DNA of 64,000 nucleotides from Typha latifolia (GCA_019914945.1 CM034110.1:3291001-3355000), one strand, 5' to 3'; numbered from the stretch's first letter, positions 10,835 to 21,893 are shown. The notes: a model not told the origin generated them from the sequence alone. Made by a program: numbers and translations.

Positions 10835-11859
10835 TGAGATCTTCTCTTTGGGGCTAAGGCTCTGATACCAGCTTGATACGATCTGCTCTTTGGGGCTAAG
10901 GCTCTGATACCAGCTTGATACGATCTTCTCTTTGGGGCTAAGGCTCTGATACCAGCTTAATACGATCTGGCACGGAACTTTGAAATTAGATCCCAAAATA
11001 TGCTGTCATCGGATCGACGTGAGATTTTGATATGTTGTAGCCTCGTAAAAGAGCTTTCCAACAAATCTAGTTACAGGTGAATCAAAGTTGGGGATCTCGA
11101 GATATCGTTCGTTTAGTGGCCGAACGTCAGGATGCTCTGTTTTGGATTCGTGGATGGAGGCACGAGATCCTAGGTAATGGTGGATGGTGGTGGACCGGCG
11201 TTAATGGGGTGGCACCGGTGAAAAGTGATGGTGGAAGGGTTGTGGTTGATGGAAGGATTAGGGCAAGTGTTGGATAGATTGGACGAAGGGGGAGAAGAGG
11301 GCCACCCCTAAGGGACTAGGGTGATTAGCCGGACGAGGGATGTTAGAAGCGACGTCGCCGGGGATTGAGAGAACGGGAGCGAAGAAGACGAAGGAGGCAA
11401 GGCAAAACTCAATCTCAATAATCAATACTAATTTTGGTTGCCCTACACATCCTTTTATAGGCTAACCAACAACTCACATTAACCCTAAAACACAATTTTC
11501 GCCGACCGCGTTCGAACTCGCCCGACCGCGTTCGAACGCACAGAATTAGCTCTTCTGGATTTGCGAACACGATGCAGGCATTCGAACGCGTGATTGAACG
11601 CGCCTGTCGGTATTTGAGAACGCGATGCAGGCGTTCACAGTGCGTTCGAACGCACCGCGTTCGAACGCACAGTACATTCTCTTCTCCACGTTCACAACCC
11701 CGTTCACAAACCGCGTTCGAACTCACTCCACCCGCGTTCGAACGCGACTTACAGAAAACTTATTTTAATGGAAATTAAACACTAATAAAACATGAAGCAA
11801 AAACACTCCTAAAGTGAATCCATGCTCGAGACGACGTCGGTAAAGTCTGAATCGTATCA
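10835..11859 (-). repeat. Element C left LTR with three PBS-bearing end modules
   Basis: The core LTR is 10958-11859 (902 bp; TAATACGATCTGG to GAATCGTATCA). Outside it are three tandem modules: 10835-10873, 10874-10915 and 10916-10957. Each runs from TGATACGATC (first one decayed) through TTTGGGGCTAAG to GCTCTGATACCAGCT, which is a copy of the primer-binding-site complement. A TATA box complement (CCTTTTATAGG) is at 11450-11460, and CGTTCGAACGC motifs fill 11505-11745 (U3). Confidence 0.75.
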
Positions 11860-12900
11860 ATCCACCACGCTTCCTTAACCTTGTCCTCAAGGTTTGAAGT
11901 TCGGAAAGCGATCCATGATATCTGACTCTAGCTCCTAGGTAGACTCGTCAGTAGATTTGCCCAGCCACTCAATTAGCACTTCAGTCTCTAATCTGGTCCC
12001 ATGGCGTCTTCTCCCGTGGCCTAATACTCGGACCGGATCGGTGGGGCCATCCTCCTCCATTAGTTCGAGTAAGGCCGAACCCACCACATGGTTAGGCCCG
12101 ATCTGGGCCTTCAATGCCGATACATGGAAGATCGGATGTATCCCGATTCCTTCGGGTAGGTCCAACCGGTAAGCTCTTTGGACCGATTCGTTGTAGCACT
12201 CGGTACGGACCGTAGTACTTGTAACCCAACTTTTGGTTCAAAATTGGTCTCAATGTGGATTGTCGATACGGTTGAGCTCGAACGAACACCAATTGATCCA
12301 CCTCAAATTCTCGCTCACGTCGGCCTTTGTCATGAGTTTGCTTCATGCGGTTTTGGGTGTGGCTAGGTGAGTCTTGAGCAGAGTCTCAATGTTTCATCTC
12401 GATCAGCAAGCTCCAAGTCAAGCTCGGTCCTATCCGCCGCCGCGAGTCTATCATAGGCACGCAAGATAGGGGAGTGCGCCCATAAACCGCCTCAAAGGGG
12501 GTCATGCCGATGCTAGAGTGATGAGCCGTATTGTATGACCACTCAGCCCATGGAAGGAATTTGACCCAATCCTTTGGTCGTTCCGCCACAAAGCATCGCA
12601 AGTATTGCTCCAGTCCGCGATTCACCACCTCGGTTTGGCCATCTGTCTCAGGGTGATAAGCTGAACTCAGGTTGATTTGAGTCCCTTGCAATCTGAAGAA
12701 CTCGGACCAAAACTCACTAATGAAGATGCGATCCCGGTCTGACACGATCGTCCTAGACATCCCATGCAAGCGTGCCACTTCCCGAACAAAAATTTCAGCA
12801 ACCCTTTTTACTGAAAACGGGTGAGACAATGTTATGAAATGAGCATATTTGCTCAGTCTATCCACCACAACCAACACCACCGATTGTCCCCGAACCTCCG
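11860..12900 (-). pseudogene. Integrase C-half, tandem copy 1 (frameshifted)
   Basis: Minus strand. It starts inside the integrase core at VRGQSVVLVVVDRLSKYAHF and continues through SDRDRIFISEFW, HPETDGQTEVVNRGLEQYLRCF and NTAHHSSIGMTPFEAVYGRTP to a chromodomain-like end (EVLIEWLGKSTDEST). D, D and E of the catalytic core are visible. Relative to copy 2 it has small indels (near 12170-12180, 12380-12390 and 12468) that break the frame. The polypurine stretch and LTR follow on its left. It is the part of the C integrase that lies left of the D insertion site. Confidence 0.8.
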
Positions 12901-13844
12901 TGATACGATCTTCTCTTTGGGGCTAAGGCTCTGATACCAGCTTGATACGATCTGGCACGGAACTTTGAAATTAGATCCCAAAATATGCTGTCGTCGGATC
13001 GACATGAGATTTCGATATGTTGTAGCCTCGTAAAAGAGCTTTCCAACAAATCTAGTTACAGGCAAATCGGAGTTGGGGATCTCGACATATCATTCATTTA
13101 GTGGCCGAACGTCAGGATGCTTTGTTTTGAATTCGTGGATGGAGGCACGAGGTCCTAGGTAATGGTGGATGGTGGTGGACCGGCGTTAATGTGATGGCAC
13201 CGGTGAAAAGTGATGGTGGAACGAGTGTGGTTGATGGAAGGATTAGGGCAAGTGTTGGATAGATTGGATGAAGGGGGAGAAGAGGGCCACCCCTAAGGGA
13301 CTAGGGTGATTAGCCGGACGAGGGAGGTTAGAAGCGGCGTCGCCGGGGATTGAGAGAACGGGAGCGAAGAAGACGAAGGAGGCAAGGCAAAACTCAATCT
13401 CAATAATCAATACTAATTTTGGTTGCCCTACACATCCTTTTATAGGCTAACCAACAACTCACATTAACCCTAAAACAGAATTTTCGCCGACCGCGTTCGA
13501 ACTCGCCCGACCGCGTTCGAACGCACAGAATTAGCTCTTCTGGATTTGCGAACACGATGCAGGCATTCGAACGCGTGATTGAACGCGCCTGTCGGTATTT
13601 GAGAACGCGATGCAGGCGTTCACAGTGCGTTCGAACGCACCGCATTCGAACGCACAGTACATTCTCTTCTCCACGTTCACAACCCCGTTCACAAACCGCG
13701 TTCGAACTCACTCCACCCGCGTTCGAACGCGACTTACAGAAAACTTATTTTAATGGAAATTAAACACTAATAAAACATGAAGCAAAAACACTCCTAAAGT
13801 GAATCCATGCTCGAGACGACGTCGGTAAAGTCTGAATCGTATCA
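12901..13844 (-). repeat. Middle LTR: recombinant between element D and element C left LTRs
   Basis: It starts with one PBS-bearing module (12901-12942) preceded by CTCCG (12896-12900), exactly as the D left LTR at 14885. Its left half shares D-specific variants (CAAATC, GACATATCATTCAT, TGTGATGGCACC). Its right half shares C-specific variants (GAACACGATGCAGGCATTCG, TAATAAAACATGAAGC). The switch lies between about 13340 and 13510. Confidence 0.8.
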
Positions 13845-14884
13845 ATCCACCACGCTTCCTTAACCTTGTCCTCAAGGTTTGAAGTTCGGAAAGCGATCCA
13901 TGATATCTGACTCTAGCTCCTAGGTAGACTCGTCAGTAGATTTGCCCAGCCACTCAATTAGCACTTCAGTCTCTAATCTGGTCCCATGGCGTCTTCTCTT
14001 GTGGCCTAATACTCGGACCGGATCAGTGGGGCCATCCTCCTCCATTAGTTCGAGTAAGGCCGAACCCACCACATGGTTAGGCCCGATCTGGGCCTTCAAT
14101 GCTGATACATGGAAGATCGGATGTATCCTGATTCCTTCAGGTAGGTCCAACCGGTAAGCTACTGGACCGATTCGTTGTAGCACTCGGTACGGACCGTAGT
14201 ACTTGTAACCCAACTTTTGGTTCAAAATTGGTCTCAATGTGGATTGTCGATACGGTTGAGCTCGAACGAACACCAATTGATCCACCTCAAATTCTCGCTC
14301 ACGTCGGCCTTTGTCATGAGTTTGCTTCATGCAGTTTTGGGCTGTGGCTAGGTGAGTCTTGAGCAGTCTCAATGTTTCATCTCGATCAGCAAGCTCCAAG
14401 TCAAGCTCGGTCCTATCCGCCGCCGCGAGTCTATCATAGGCACGCAAGATAGGGGGAGTGCGCCCATAAACCGCCTCAAAGGGGGTCATGCCGATGCTAG
14501 AGTGATGAGCCGTATTGTATGACCACTCAGCCCATGGAAGGAATTTGACCCAATCCTTTGGTCGTTCCGCCACAAAGCATCGCAAGTATTGCTCCAGTCC
14601 GCGATTCACCACCTCGGTTTGGCCATCTGTCTCAGGGTGATAAGCTGAACTCAGGTTGATTTGAGTCCCTTGCAATCTGAAGAACTCGGACCAAAACTCA
14701 CTAATGAAGATGCGATCCCGGTCTGACACGATCGTCCTAGGCATCCCATGCAAGCGTGCCACTTCCCGAACAAAAATTTCAGCAACCCTTTTTACTGAAA
14801 ACGGGTGAGACAATGTTATGAAATGAGCATATTTGCTCAGTCTATTCACCACAACCAACACCACCGATTGTCCCCGAACCTCCG
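13845..14884 (-). pseudogene. Integrase C-half, tandem copy 2 (open frame, 314 codons)
   Basis: Minus strand, open from 14864 to 13920. It has the same content as copy 1 but is uninterrupted: VVVNRLSKYAHF (the first catalytic Asp is replaced by Asn; copy 1 has VDRL), IVSDRDRIF, HPETDGQTEVVNRGLEQ, then FEVDQLVFVRAQPYRQ, GYKYYGPYRVLQRIGPVAYRLDLPEG, IHPIFHVSALK and the chromodomain-like VLIEWLGKSTDEST. The usual upstream zinc-binding half is 5.4 kb away at 20269-20641, beyond element D. This is a fragment, not a gene with its own start: the annotated Met lies inside the core fold. Confidence 0.8.
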
Positions 14885-15810
14885 TGATACGATCTTCTCT
14901 TTGGGGCTAAGGCTCTGATACCAGCTTGATACGATCTGGCACGGAACTTTGAAATTAGATCCCAAAATATGCTGTCGTCGGATCGACATGAGATTTCGAT
15001 ATGTTGTAGCCTCGTAAAAGAGCTTTCCAACAAATCTAGTTACAGGCAAATCAGAGTTGGGGATCTCGACATATCATTCATTTAGTGGCCGAACGTCAGG
15101 ATGCTTTGTTTTGAATTCGTGGATGGAGGCACGAGGTCCTAGGTAATGGTGGATGGTGGTGGACCGGCGTTAATGTGATGGCACCGGTGAAAAGTGATGG
15201 TGGAACGGGTGTGGTTGATGGAAGGATTAGGGCAAGTGTTGGATAGATTGGATGAAGGGGGAGAAGAGGGCCACCCCTAAGGGACTAGGGTGATTAGCCG
15301 GACGAGGGAGGTTAGAAGCGGCGTCGCCGGGGATTGAGAGAAAGGGAGCGAAGAAGACGAAGGAGGCAAGGCAAAACTCAATCTCAATAATCAATAATGA
15401 TTTTGGTTGCCCTACACATCCTTTTATAGGCTAACCAACAACTCACATTAACCCTAAAACAGAATTTTCGCCGACCGCGTTCGAACTCGCCCGACCGCGT
15501 TCGAACGCACCGAATTAGCTCTTTTGGATTTGCGAACGCGATGCAGGCGTTCGAACGCGTGATTGAACGCGCCTGTCGGTATTTGCGAATGCGATGCAGG
15601 CGTTCACAGTGCGTTCGAACGCACAGTACATTCTCTTCTCCACGTTTACAACCCCGTTCACAAACCGCGTTCGAACTCACTCCACCCGCGTTCGAACGCG
15701 ACTTACAGAAAACTTATTTTAATGGAAATTAAACACTAAAACATGAAATAAAAACACTCCTAAAGTGATTCCATGCTCGAGACGACGTCGGTGAAGTCCG
15801 AATCGTATCA
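14885..15810 (-). repeat. Element D left (3') LTR
   Basis: Module 14885-14926 plus core LTR 14927-15810 (884 bp; TGATACGATCTGG to GAATCGTATCA). TATA complement near 15420-15430; CGTTCGAACGC motifs 15475-15700. The flank CTCCG lies outside the module, so the module belongs to the integrated LTR. Confidence 0.85.
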
Positions 15811-16482
15811 ATCCACCACGCTTCCGCAACCTTGTCCTCAAGGTTTGAAGTTTGTGAAGCGATCTTTGAACTCTGGCTTAAGTTCCTCCATGGTATGATC
15901 TTCTGCATTGGTTCCCCACATATCGAAGATATAGGAAATCTTTGTCTTTGAAAGAGCGGCAAGCTCACTTGTGTCCGGTTGGCGCGAAAGAGCATCGGCG
16001 GCTCGATTTTCAATCCCCTTTTTGTACACTAATTTGTAGTCATACCCAAGGAGTTTCGTGACCCACCATTGTTGGGCTGGGGTGTACACACGTTGCTCCA
16101 TGAAGTAGGGTAAGCTACGCTAGTCCGTGCGGATAGTAAATCGTTGGCCAATCAAGTAGGGTCGCCATTTGGTGACGGCGTGTAGAATCGCTAGCATTTC
16201 GCGCTCGTAGGTAGATAGCTGTCGCGACTGACTTGACAATGCTTTGCTCATATATGCCACGGGTCTGCCCTCTTGCATCAAAACTGCTCCAATGCCCTCA
16301 CCCGAAGCGTCGCACTCCACCACAAAGGGCTTGCCGAAATCTGGTAGTGCTAGAACCGGAGCTGTAGACATAGCTGTCTTCAAGGCTTCGAAGGCCTCCG
16401 TTGCTTTGCCCGTCCATTGAAACCCACCTTTTCTGAGTAAGGAGGTCAGCGGGGCAGCAATTTTTGCCATAGTTGGCAACAA
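15811..16482 (-). pseudogene. Element D RNase H, fused to the pol terminus
   Basis: Minus strand. FQWTGKATEAFEALK, VVECDASGEGIGAVLMQ (catalytic Asp), LSTYEREMLAILHAV and KWRPYLIG are followed by a TAG (near 16121) where relatives have a His/Gln codon. The frame then resumes with AQQWWVTKLLGYDYKLVYKKG and NRAADALSRQPDTSEL. The next residues (DMWGTNAEDHTMEEL, EFKDRFTNFKP) are the same terminal peptide that follows integrase in copies 1 and 2, so integrase is cleanly missing between them. Element B has the same fusion, which suggests a shared defective lineage. Confidence 0.8.
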
Positions 16483-17240
16483 ATCGCCGGTAGTACCCTG
16501 TCAATCCAAGGAATCCCCTCAATTCCCTCTGATTAGTAGGAATCGGCCAATCCACCATATTCTTGATCTTGCTTGGGTCGGCTTCCACTCCTTTTACAGA
16601 GATTATATGCCCCAAGTACTCCACTCTTGACTCTCCCCAAAGACACTTGCTCATCTTAACTTTTAGCTGGTTTTGTCGCCAGATATTTAATACCTCCTGC
16701 ACGTGCCGCAAGTGCTCACTCCAATTCCTGCTGTATACTAGAATATCATCAAAGAAGACGAGCACGTACCGATGCAAGAGTGGGCGGAAGAGGTCATTCA
16801 TCAGCCCTTGGAAGGTGGCCGGTGCATTGGTGAGCCCAAACGGCATGACTCGAAACTCATAGTGGCCATCGTGAGTTCGGAACGCCGTTTTGTGTACATC
16901 TTCAGGGTCGACTCGGATTTGATGGTATCTCGCTCTTAAGTCAAGTTTGCTGAAGTAGGCCGACCCTGTGAGCTCATCCAGCAACTCCTCGATCACCAGT
17001 GTTGGATACCGGTCCTTGATAGTAATTGCATTCAAGGCTCGGTAGTCAACGCAAAACCGCCAACTCCGGTCTTTCTTCCGAACCAGCAGCACTGGCGATG
17101 AGTAGGCACTTCTACTCGGTTGAATAATCCCTTGCTCGAGCATTTCCTCCACTAATTTATTGATCTCTTCCTTCTGGACATGCGGGTACCGATAGGGTCG
17201 GACATTCGCAGGTTCAGCCCCTGGAATGATTTGGATGCGA
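16298..17240 (-). pseudogene. Element D reverse transcriptase
   Basis: Minus strand, mostly open from 17152. Motifs: [64 protein letters not shown] (FFDD catalytic pair, common in plant chromoviruses), EYLGHIIS and LRGFLGLTGYYRRFV. A frameshift near 16470 separates it from RNase H, and another near 17250 separates it from the protease linker. The stretch 17153-17240 encodes the upstream NVRPYRYP-type segment. Confidence 0.85.
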
Positions 17241-17243
17241 TGG

Positions 17244-17978
17244 TCATGACGACGGTTCGGCAGTAGTCCCTCGGGGTTCCTTGAAGAGATCCTGAAACTC
17301 CTGCAGCAGCTCTTCCATGTCAGAGGCTACTTCCTTTGGTGGTGGATGTTCTGGTTCAACAACAGCCATTTGCAATAGTAGAGCTCGGTCCCCTGCACAA
17401 GGAAAACCCACAAGTGGTTGCAATGTCGGCCCTTGCCGCGGTTGATTTCCATCTAGCAGCACCCTTCTTCCATTCCTCCGAAATGTCAGTGTGAGGTTTG
17501 AGAAATCAAATGTTATGGGCCCCAAGCTTTGAAGCCATTGAGTCCCCAAAATAATATCGGCACCTTGCAAGGCCAACGGATAAAGGTCCAATGTGAAAGT
17601 TTGGCCTTGCACCTTCAATTCCACACCTCCACAAATAAAATCTGCTCGCAATGTGGTGCCATCTCCGATTGTCACATCGAACACTTCTATGGGTTCCGAC
17701 TCGAGCCCAATCTTCCTAAGGAGCCTCTTGTCAATGAAGTTGTGGGTGGATCCGGTGTCAATCAAGATTCTCACTGTGGTTTTCTTGACTACCCCGTTTA
17801 CCCGCAAGGTTTTTGGCGCAGTTGTCCCCGAATAGGCGTGGAGGGAGATTTCGACTATCATGTCCTCCATGGGTTGCTCCTCAGTTTCTTCTCCTTGATG
17901 TCCAGCCACATCTGCACCTTCAGCTGCAAACTCGTCCTCCGCTTCCTCCAATCCATCGATTAGCATCACCGATCCCAT
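17244..17978 (-). pseudogene. Element D aspartic protease
   Basis: Minus strand. The active site ILIDTGSTHNFID keeps the D-T-G core. Flanks are typical of this gypsy group: EISLHAYSG before it and FTLDLYPLALQGADIILG (short of the WL motif) after it, then LLDGNQPRQGPTLQPLVG and LQEFQDLFKEP leading to RT. Of the three related copies here, this is the only one with a complete protease core. It begins after the zinc knuckle in the same polyprotein frame. The stated Met (17978) is internal, not a real start. Confidence 0.8.
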
Positions 17979-19282
17979 CGATTTAGCGCAGCGATACCCG
18001 GGTACAAACTTCTCATCACAACGGAAGCATAGGCCCTTGACTCTTCTTTCTTCTACTTGGGCTGGTGTGAGTGCTCTCCCGGACCTCTAGGTGCATACTT
18101 CACATCTTGGGATGGCTTCAAGGGTGCTCGAGGAGGTACCACTGTAGCAGCAACCCTTGGTACTCCGATAGTATTTCCCGCCGCTATGTTTGGTTGAGCT
18201 TGATTGCGGCTTCCTTGGCTCATCCAACTCTGTTTCAAGTGTATCTTCATGGCCCTATGTTTGTCTTTCATAAGCACCGCATCTTCAAAGGCCTCCTTTA
18301 AGGTTCTAGGCCTTAAAGCCCTCACATCGGCTTGTATGTCACCCCGCAGCCCGGAGATGAAGGTACTGTGAAGTTGCTGATCCGTCCATGGTGGATGACA
18401 TCGTCTACTAATCTTCTCAAATTATTCTTGGTATGACCCAACCGTGGTCTTTTGCACCGTCTTTGAGAGGAGAGCATCAAAGTCTTCATATCCCGATGCT
18501 CCAAATCGCCGTGTGATATCGGCGCAAAATTTAGCCCAAGTTTTGATAGCCTCAGTGGCATTGGCTGCTCGAAACCAATGAAGCGTCGCATCCTCAAGGT
18601 GGAAGCTCGCAAGCGTCACCTTGTACACTTCCGTCGTTCCTTGGTATGCAAAGAATTGCTCCGCCCTATATAACCAATCGATCGGGTCGCCACCTTTGAA
18701 CTTGGAGAATTCGAGACGCACGACTTGTCCACGGATGCCATTGTCTCGTTCCGGATCATGTCCTTGTCTAACCGGGGGAGGATGCACCATGAAGGGTTGA
18801 TGATCCCTCCTTCGGTTTTGATTAACTTGTTGTGGTTCCGGATCGTATTGACCCGCCCACGGATCTTGATCTCTAAGGCGGTCTCCAAAGTGGTTCACCC
18901 GTCGGATGGGTTCATCTGCAACTGGACCTGGTGTAACCATCCTTGCTTGCCTCTGCCCATAGGGTGGTGGTAGCAGCGGCTCTTGTGGTTGCAAAGGCTG
19001 AACCGGTGGTGGTGGGTTCAAGGGGGTGGACTCGCGTCGTGGGGTCGATGGTGCTTTCCCGTTTGCCCGTAGTTCCCGCATCATCACCATCATCATCTGA
19101 TTATTGATGGCTAATTGCTCTGAAATAGACCCCAACACGGCTTGAACGCTAGGTTCTTCCGTATTCTGATTAGATCGGGCGGTTCCACGGGTGGAAGTCC
19201 TTGCAATCGTTTCTCCCTCCTCTATTGGGAGAATCTCTTCTTCATCATCTCGCCGTGCAGCAATGGATCTAGTTGTCGTCAT
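17979..19282 (-). pseudogene. Element D gag
   Basis: Minus strand. The start MTTTRSIAARR at 19282 is a plausible true start, 26 nt from the primer-binding site. Then come an acidic, Pro-rich N-terminus, PKFKGG-type core with FKGGDPIDWLYRAEQFF, TLHWFRAANATEAIKTW and TRRFG. A TAA replaces Glu in YQE near 18419. The second half (18325-18053) ends with a 1-bp deletion near 18078 relative to element C. The zinc knuckle CFRCDEKFVPGYRCAK lies at about 17985-18040. Gag would form the virus-like particle. As it stands it cannot be made full length. Confidence 0.8.
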
Positions 19283-19307
19283 TGGAAGCGCTTGTCCAAG
19301 GAAAGGT

Positions 19308-19320
19308 GGCTCTGATACCA
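19308..19320 (-). other. Primer-binding site of element D (initiator tRNA-Met)
   Basis: Minus strand TGGTATCAGAGCC, complementary to the 3' end of plant initiator tRNA-Met, 3 nt from the LTR edge at 19324. The extra copy inside the LTR module is at about 19350-19362. Confidence 0.85.
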
Positions 19321-19323
19321 GAT

Positions 19324-20263
19324 TGATACGATCTTCTCTTTGGGGCTAAGGCTCTGATACCAGCTTGATACGATCTCGCACGGAATTTGAAATTAGATCC
19401 CAAAATATTCTGTCGTCGGATCGACGTGATATTTTGATATGTTGTAGCCTCGTAAAAGAGCTTTCCAACAAACCTAGTTACAGGCGAATCGGAGTTGGGG
19501 ATCTTGAGATATCGTTCGTTTAGTGGCTGAACGTCAGGATGCTCTGTTTTGAATTCGTGGATGGAGGCACGAGGTCCTAGGTAATGGTGGATTGTGGTGG
19601 ACCGACGTTAATGTGGTGGCACTGGTGAAAAGTGATGGTGGAACGGTTGTAGTTGATGGAAGGATTAGGGCAAGTGTTGGATAGATTGGACGAAGGGGGA
19701 GAAGAGGGCCACCCCTAAGGGACTAGGGTGATTAGACGGACAAGGGAGGTTAGAAGCGCCGTCGCCGGAGATTGAGAGAACGGGAGCGAAGAAGACGAAG
19801 GAGGCAAGGCAAAACTCAATCTCAATAATCAATACTAATTTTGGTTGCCCTACACATCCTTTTATAGGCTAACCAACAACTCACATTAACCCTAAAACAC
19901 AATTTTCGCCGACCGCGTTCGAACTCGCCCAACCGCGTTCGAACGCACCGAATTAGCTCTTCTGGATTTGCGAACACGATGCAGGCATTCGAACGCGTGA
20001 TTGAACGCGCCTGTCGGTATTTGAGAACGCGATACAGGCGTTCACAGTGCGTTCGAACGCACCGCGTTCGAACGCACAGTACATTCTCTTCTCCACGTTC
20101 ACAACCCCGTTCACAAACCGCGTTCGAACTCACTCCACCCGCGTTCGAACGCGACTTACAGAAAACTTATTTTAATGGAAATTAAACACTAAAACATGAA
20201 ATAAAAACACTCCTAAAGTGAATCCATGCTCGAGACGACGTCGATGAAGTTCGAATCGTATCA
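19324..20263 (-). repeat. Element D right (5') LTR
   Basis: Module 19324-19365 plus core 19366-20263 (898 bp; TGATACGATCTCGC to GAATCGTATCA). TATA complement at about 19858-19868 and GTTCGAACGC motifs from 19915 to 20155. It is followed by CTCCG, the target duplication. Confidence 0.85.
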
Positions 20264-20268
20264 CTCCG

Positions 20269-20641
20269 GCAGCCCCTTGATGAAGTCCATGGAGATATCC
20301 TCCCAAATACGCTCTGGTATAGGTAGTGGTTGTAGCAGCCCGCTAGGCTTGAGTGCCTCCGATTTGACTCGTTGGCAGATTTGACATTCACGCACATACT
20401 TCTTCACGTCCGTCTTCATCGCTGTCCATGTACAGTTTTGGGCCAGCCGCTTGTAGGTACGTAATACCCCTTCATGCCCTGCTATAGGAGTATCATGGAA
20501 GTGTGCCATCAATAGTCTCTGTAGCTCTTCGTTCCGGGGTACCTTGATTCGCCCGCACTCTAGTACTAACCCATCGCGCTCCTCGTGCTCGGGGTGGCTT
20601 GAGGGGTTCTCTCTCAAACTCCATGAGTTGGACCAGCTCAC
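20269..20641 (-). pseudogene. Element C integrase, N-terminal half
   Basis: Minus strand: VLECGRIKVPRNEELQRLLMAHFH, with H2C2 ligands in HFHDTPIAGHEG and CQICQRVK, then ISMDFIKGLPE, where element D interrupts it. The remainder (VRGQSVV...) is at 14884 and, duplicated, at 12900. The zinc-binding domain and first core strand are therefore separated from the catalytic core by the insertion. Confidence 0.8.
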
Positions 20642-21893
20642 TATCCTCTCGCACTAGCTCTCCGTAGATCTGAGAAGAAAGGAAAGGTGGGCGCCGAGAA
20701 AGAAGCGAGCTCCCTTGCGACCCCTTCATTTGGAAGTTCAAGTAGCGGTTGGCTTCCATCTAGCAGCACTCTCTTGTCATTTCTCCAAAACATCAATGTG
20801 AGGCTTGTAAAATCAAATGTCACGGGCCCCAAGCTTCGAAGCCATTGGGTCCCCAAAACAATATCGGCACCTTGCAAGGCCAACGGATAAAGATCCAATG
20901 TGAAAGTTTGGCCTTGCACCTTCAATTCCGCACCTCCACAAATAGAATCCGCTCGCAATGTGGTGCCATCTCCGTTCGTCACATCGAACCCTTCTGTGGG
21001 TTTCGACTCGAGCCCAATCTTCCTAAGGAGCATCTTGTCAATGAAGTTGTGGTTTTCTTGACTACCCCGTTCACCCGCAAAGTCTTTGGCGCAGCTGCCC
21101 CCGAATAGGCGTGGAGGGAGATTTCGGCTATCATGTCCTCCACGGGTTGCTCCTCAGCTTCTTCTCCTTGATGTCTAGCCACATCTGCACCTTCAGCTGC
21201 AAACTCATCCTCCGCTTCCTCCAATCCATCGATTAGCATCACCGATCCCATCGGTTTAGCGCAGCGATGCCCGGGTACAAACTTCTCATCACAACGGAAG
21301 CATAGGCCCTTGGCTCTTCTTTCTTCTACTTGGGCTGGTGTGAGTGCTCGTCCCGGACCTCTAGGTGCATACTTCACATCTTGGGATGGCTTCAAGGGTG
21401 CTCGAGGAGGTACCACTGTAGCAGCAACCCTTGGTACTCCGATAGTATTTCCCGCCGCTATGTTTGGTTGAGCTTGATTGCGGCTTCCTTGGCTCATCCA
21501 ACTCTGTTTCAAGTGTATCTTCATGACCCTATATTTGTCTTCCATAAGCATCGCATCTTTGAACGCCTCCTTTAAGGTTCTAGGCCTTAAAGCCCTCACA
21601 TCGGCTTGTATGTCACCCCGCAGCCCGGATATGAAGGTGTTGCGAAGTTGCTGATCCGTCCATGGTGGATGACATCGGCTACTAATCCTTTCAAATTCTT
21701 CTTGGTATGACCCAACCGTGGTCTTTTGCACCGTCTTTGAGAGGAGAGCATCAAAGTCTTCATATCCCGATCCTCCAAATCGCCGTGTGATATCGGCGCA
21801 AAATTCAGCCCAAGTTTCGATAGCCTCAGTGGCATTGGCTGCTCGAAACCAATGAAGTGCCGCATCCTCAAGGTGGAAGCTCGCAAGCGTCAC
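20641..21893 (-). pseudogene. Element C gag C-terminal part and protease (active site deleted)
   Basis: Minus strand. Gag: LHWFRAANATEAIETW, TRRFGGSGYEDF, then zinc knuckle CFRCDEKFVPGHRCAK. The protease reading breaks after VVKKTT and resumes as MLLRKIGLESKPTEG in another frame. Compared with element D, 34 bp including the D-T-G active site are missing, with TGTGG at both edges of the deletion. After LLDGSQP the frame jumps directly to ELASFSAPTFPFFSDLR near the integrase start, so all of RT and RNase H are gone. Confidence 0.8.

Larger units (their letters stand above)
14885..20263 (-). mobile_element. Element D: gypsy chromovirus lacking integrase, with intact target duplication
   Basis: Complete LTR-to-LTR insertion in the integrase gene of element C. 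Target duplication CTCCG is at 14880-14884 and 20264-20268. LTRs are 14885-15810 and 19324-20263, each starting with one PBS-bearing module. The true primer-binding-site complement (GGCTCTGATACCA) is at 19308-19320. Internal order from right to left is gag, protease, RT, RNase H and then directly the polypurine end. Integrase is absent, so mobilisation would need integrase in trans. Coding frames carry a nonsense codon, frameshifts and a TAG between RNase H parts. Confidence 0.85.

Noticed and set aside
10835..10957. Modules as read-through into the tRNA primer during reverse transcription
   Set aside because: Only the last ~13 bases (GGCTCTGATACCA) match the tRNA-Met 3' end as I know it; the spacer TTCTCTTTGGGGCTAA does not match the rest of the tRNA. 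The module therefore comes from element sequence, not from the tRNA body.
11505..11745. GTTCGAACGC repeats as heat-shock elements
   Set aside because: Heat-shock elements need alternating GAA/TTC units at 5-bp phase; here GAA and TTC are 0 or 4 bases apart, so the phase does not fit.
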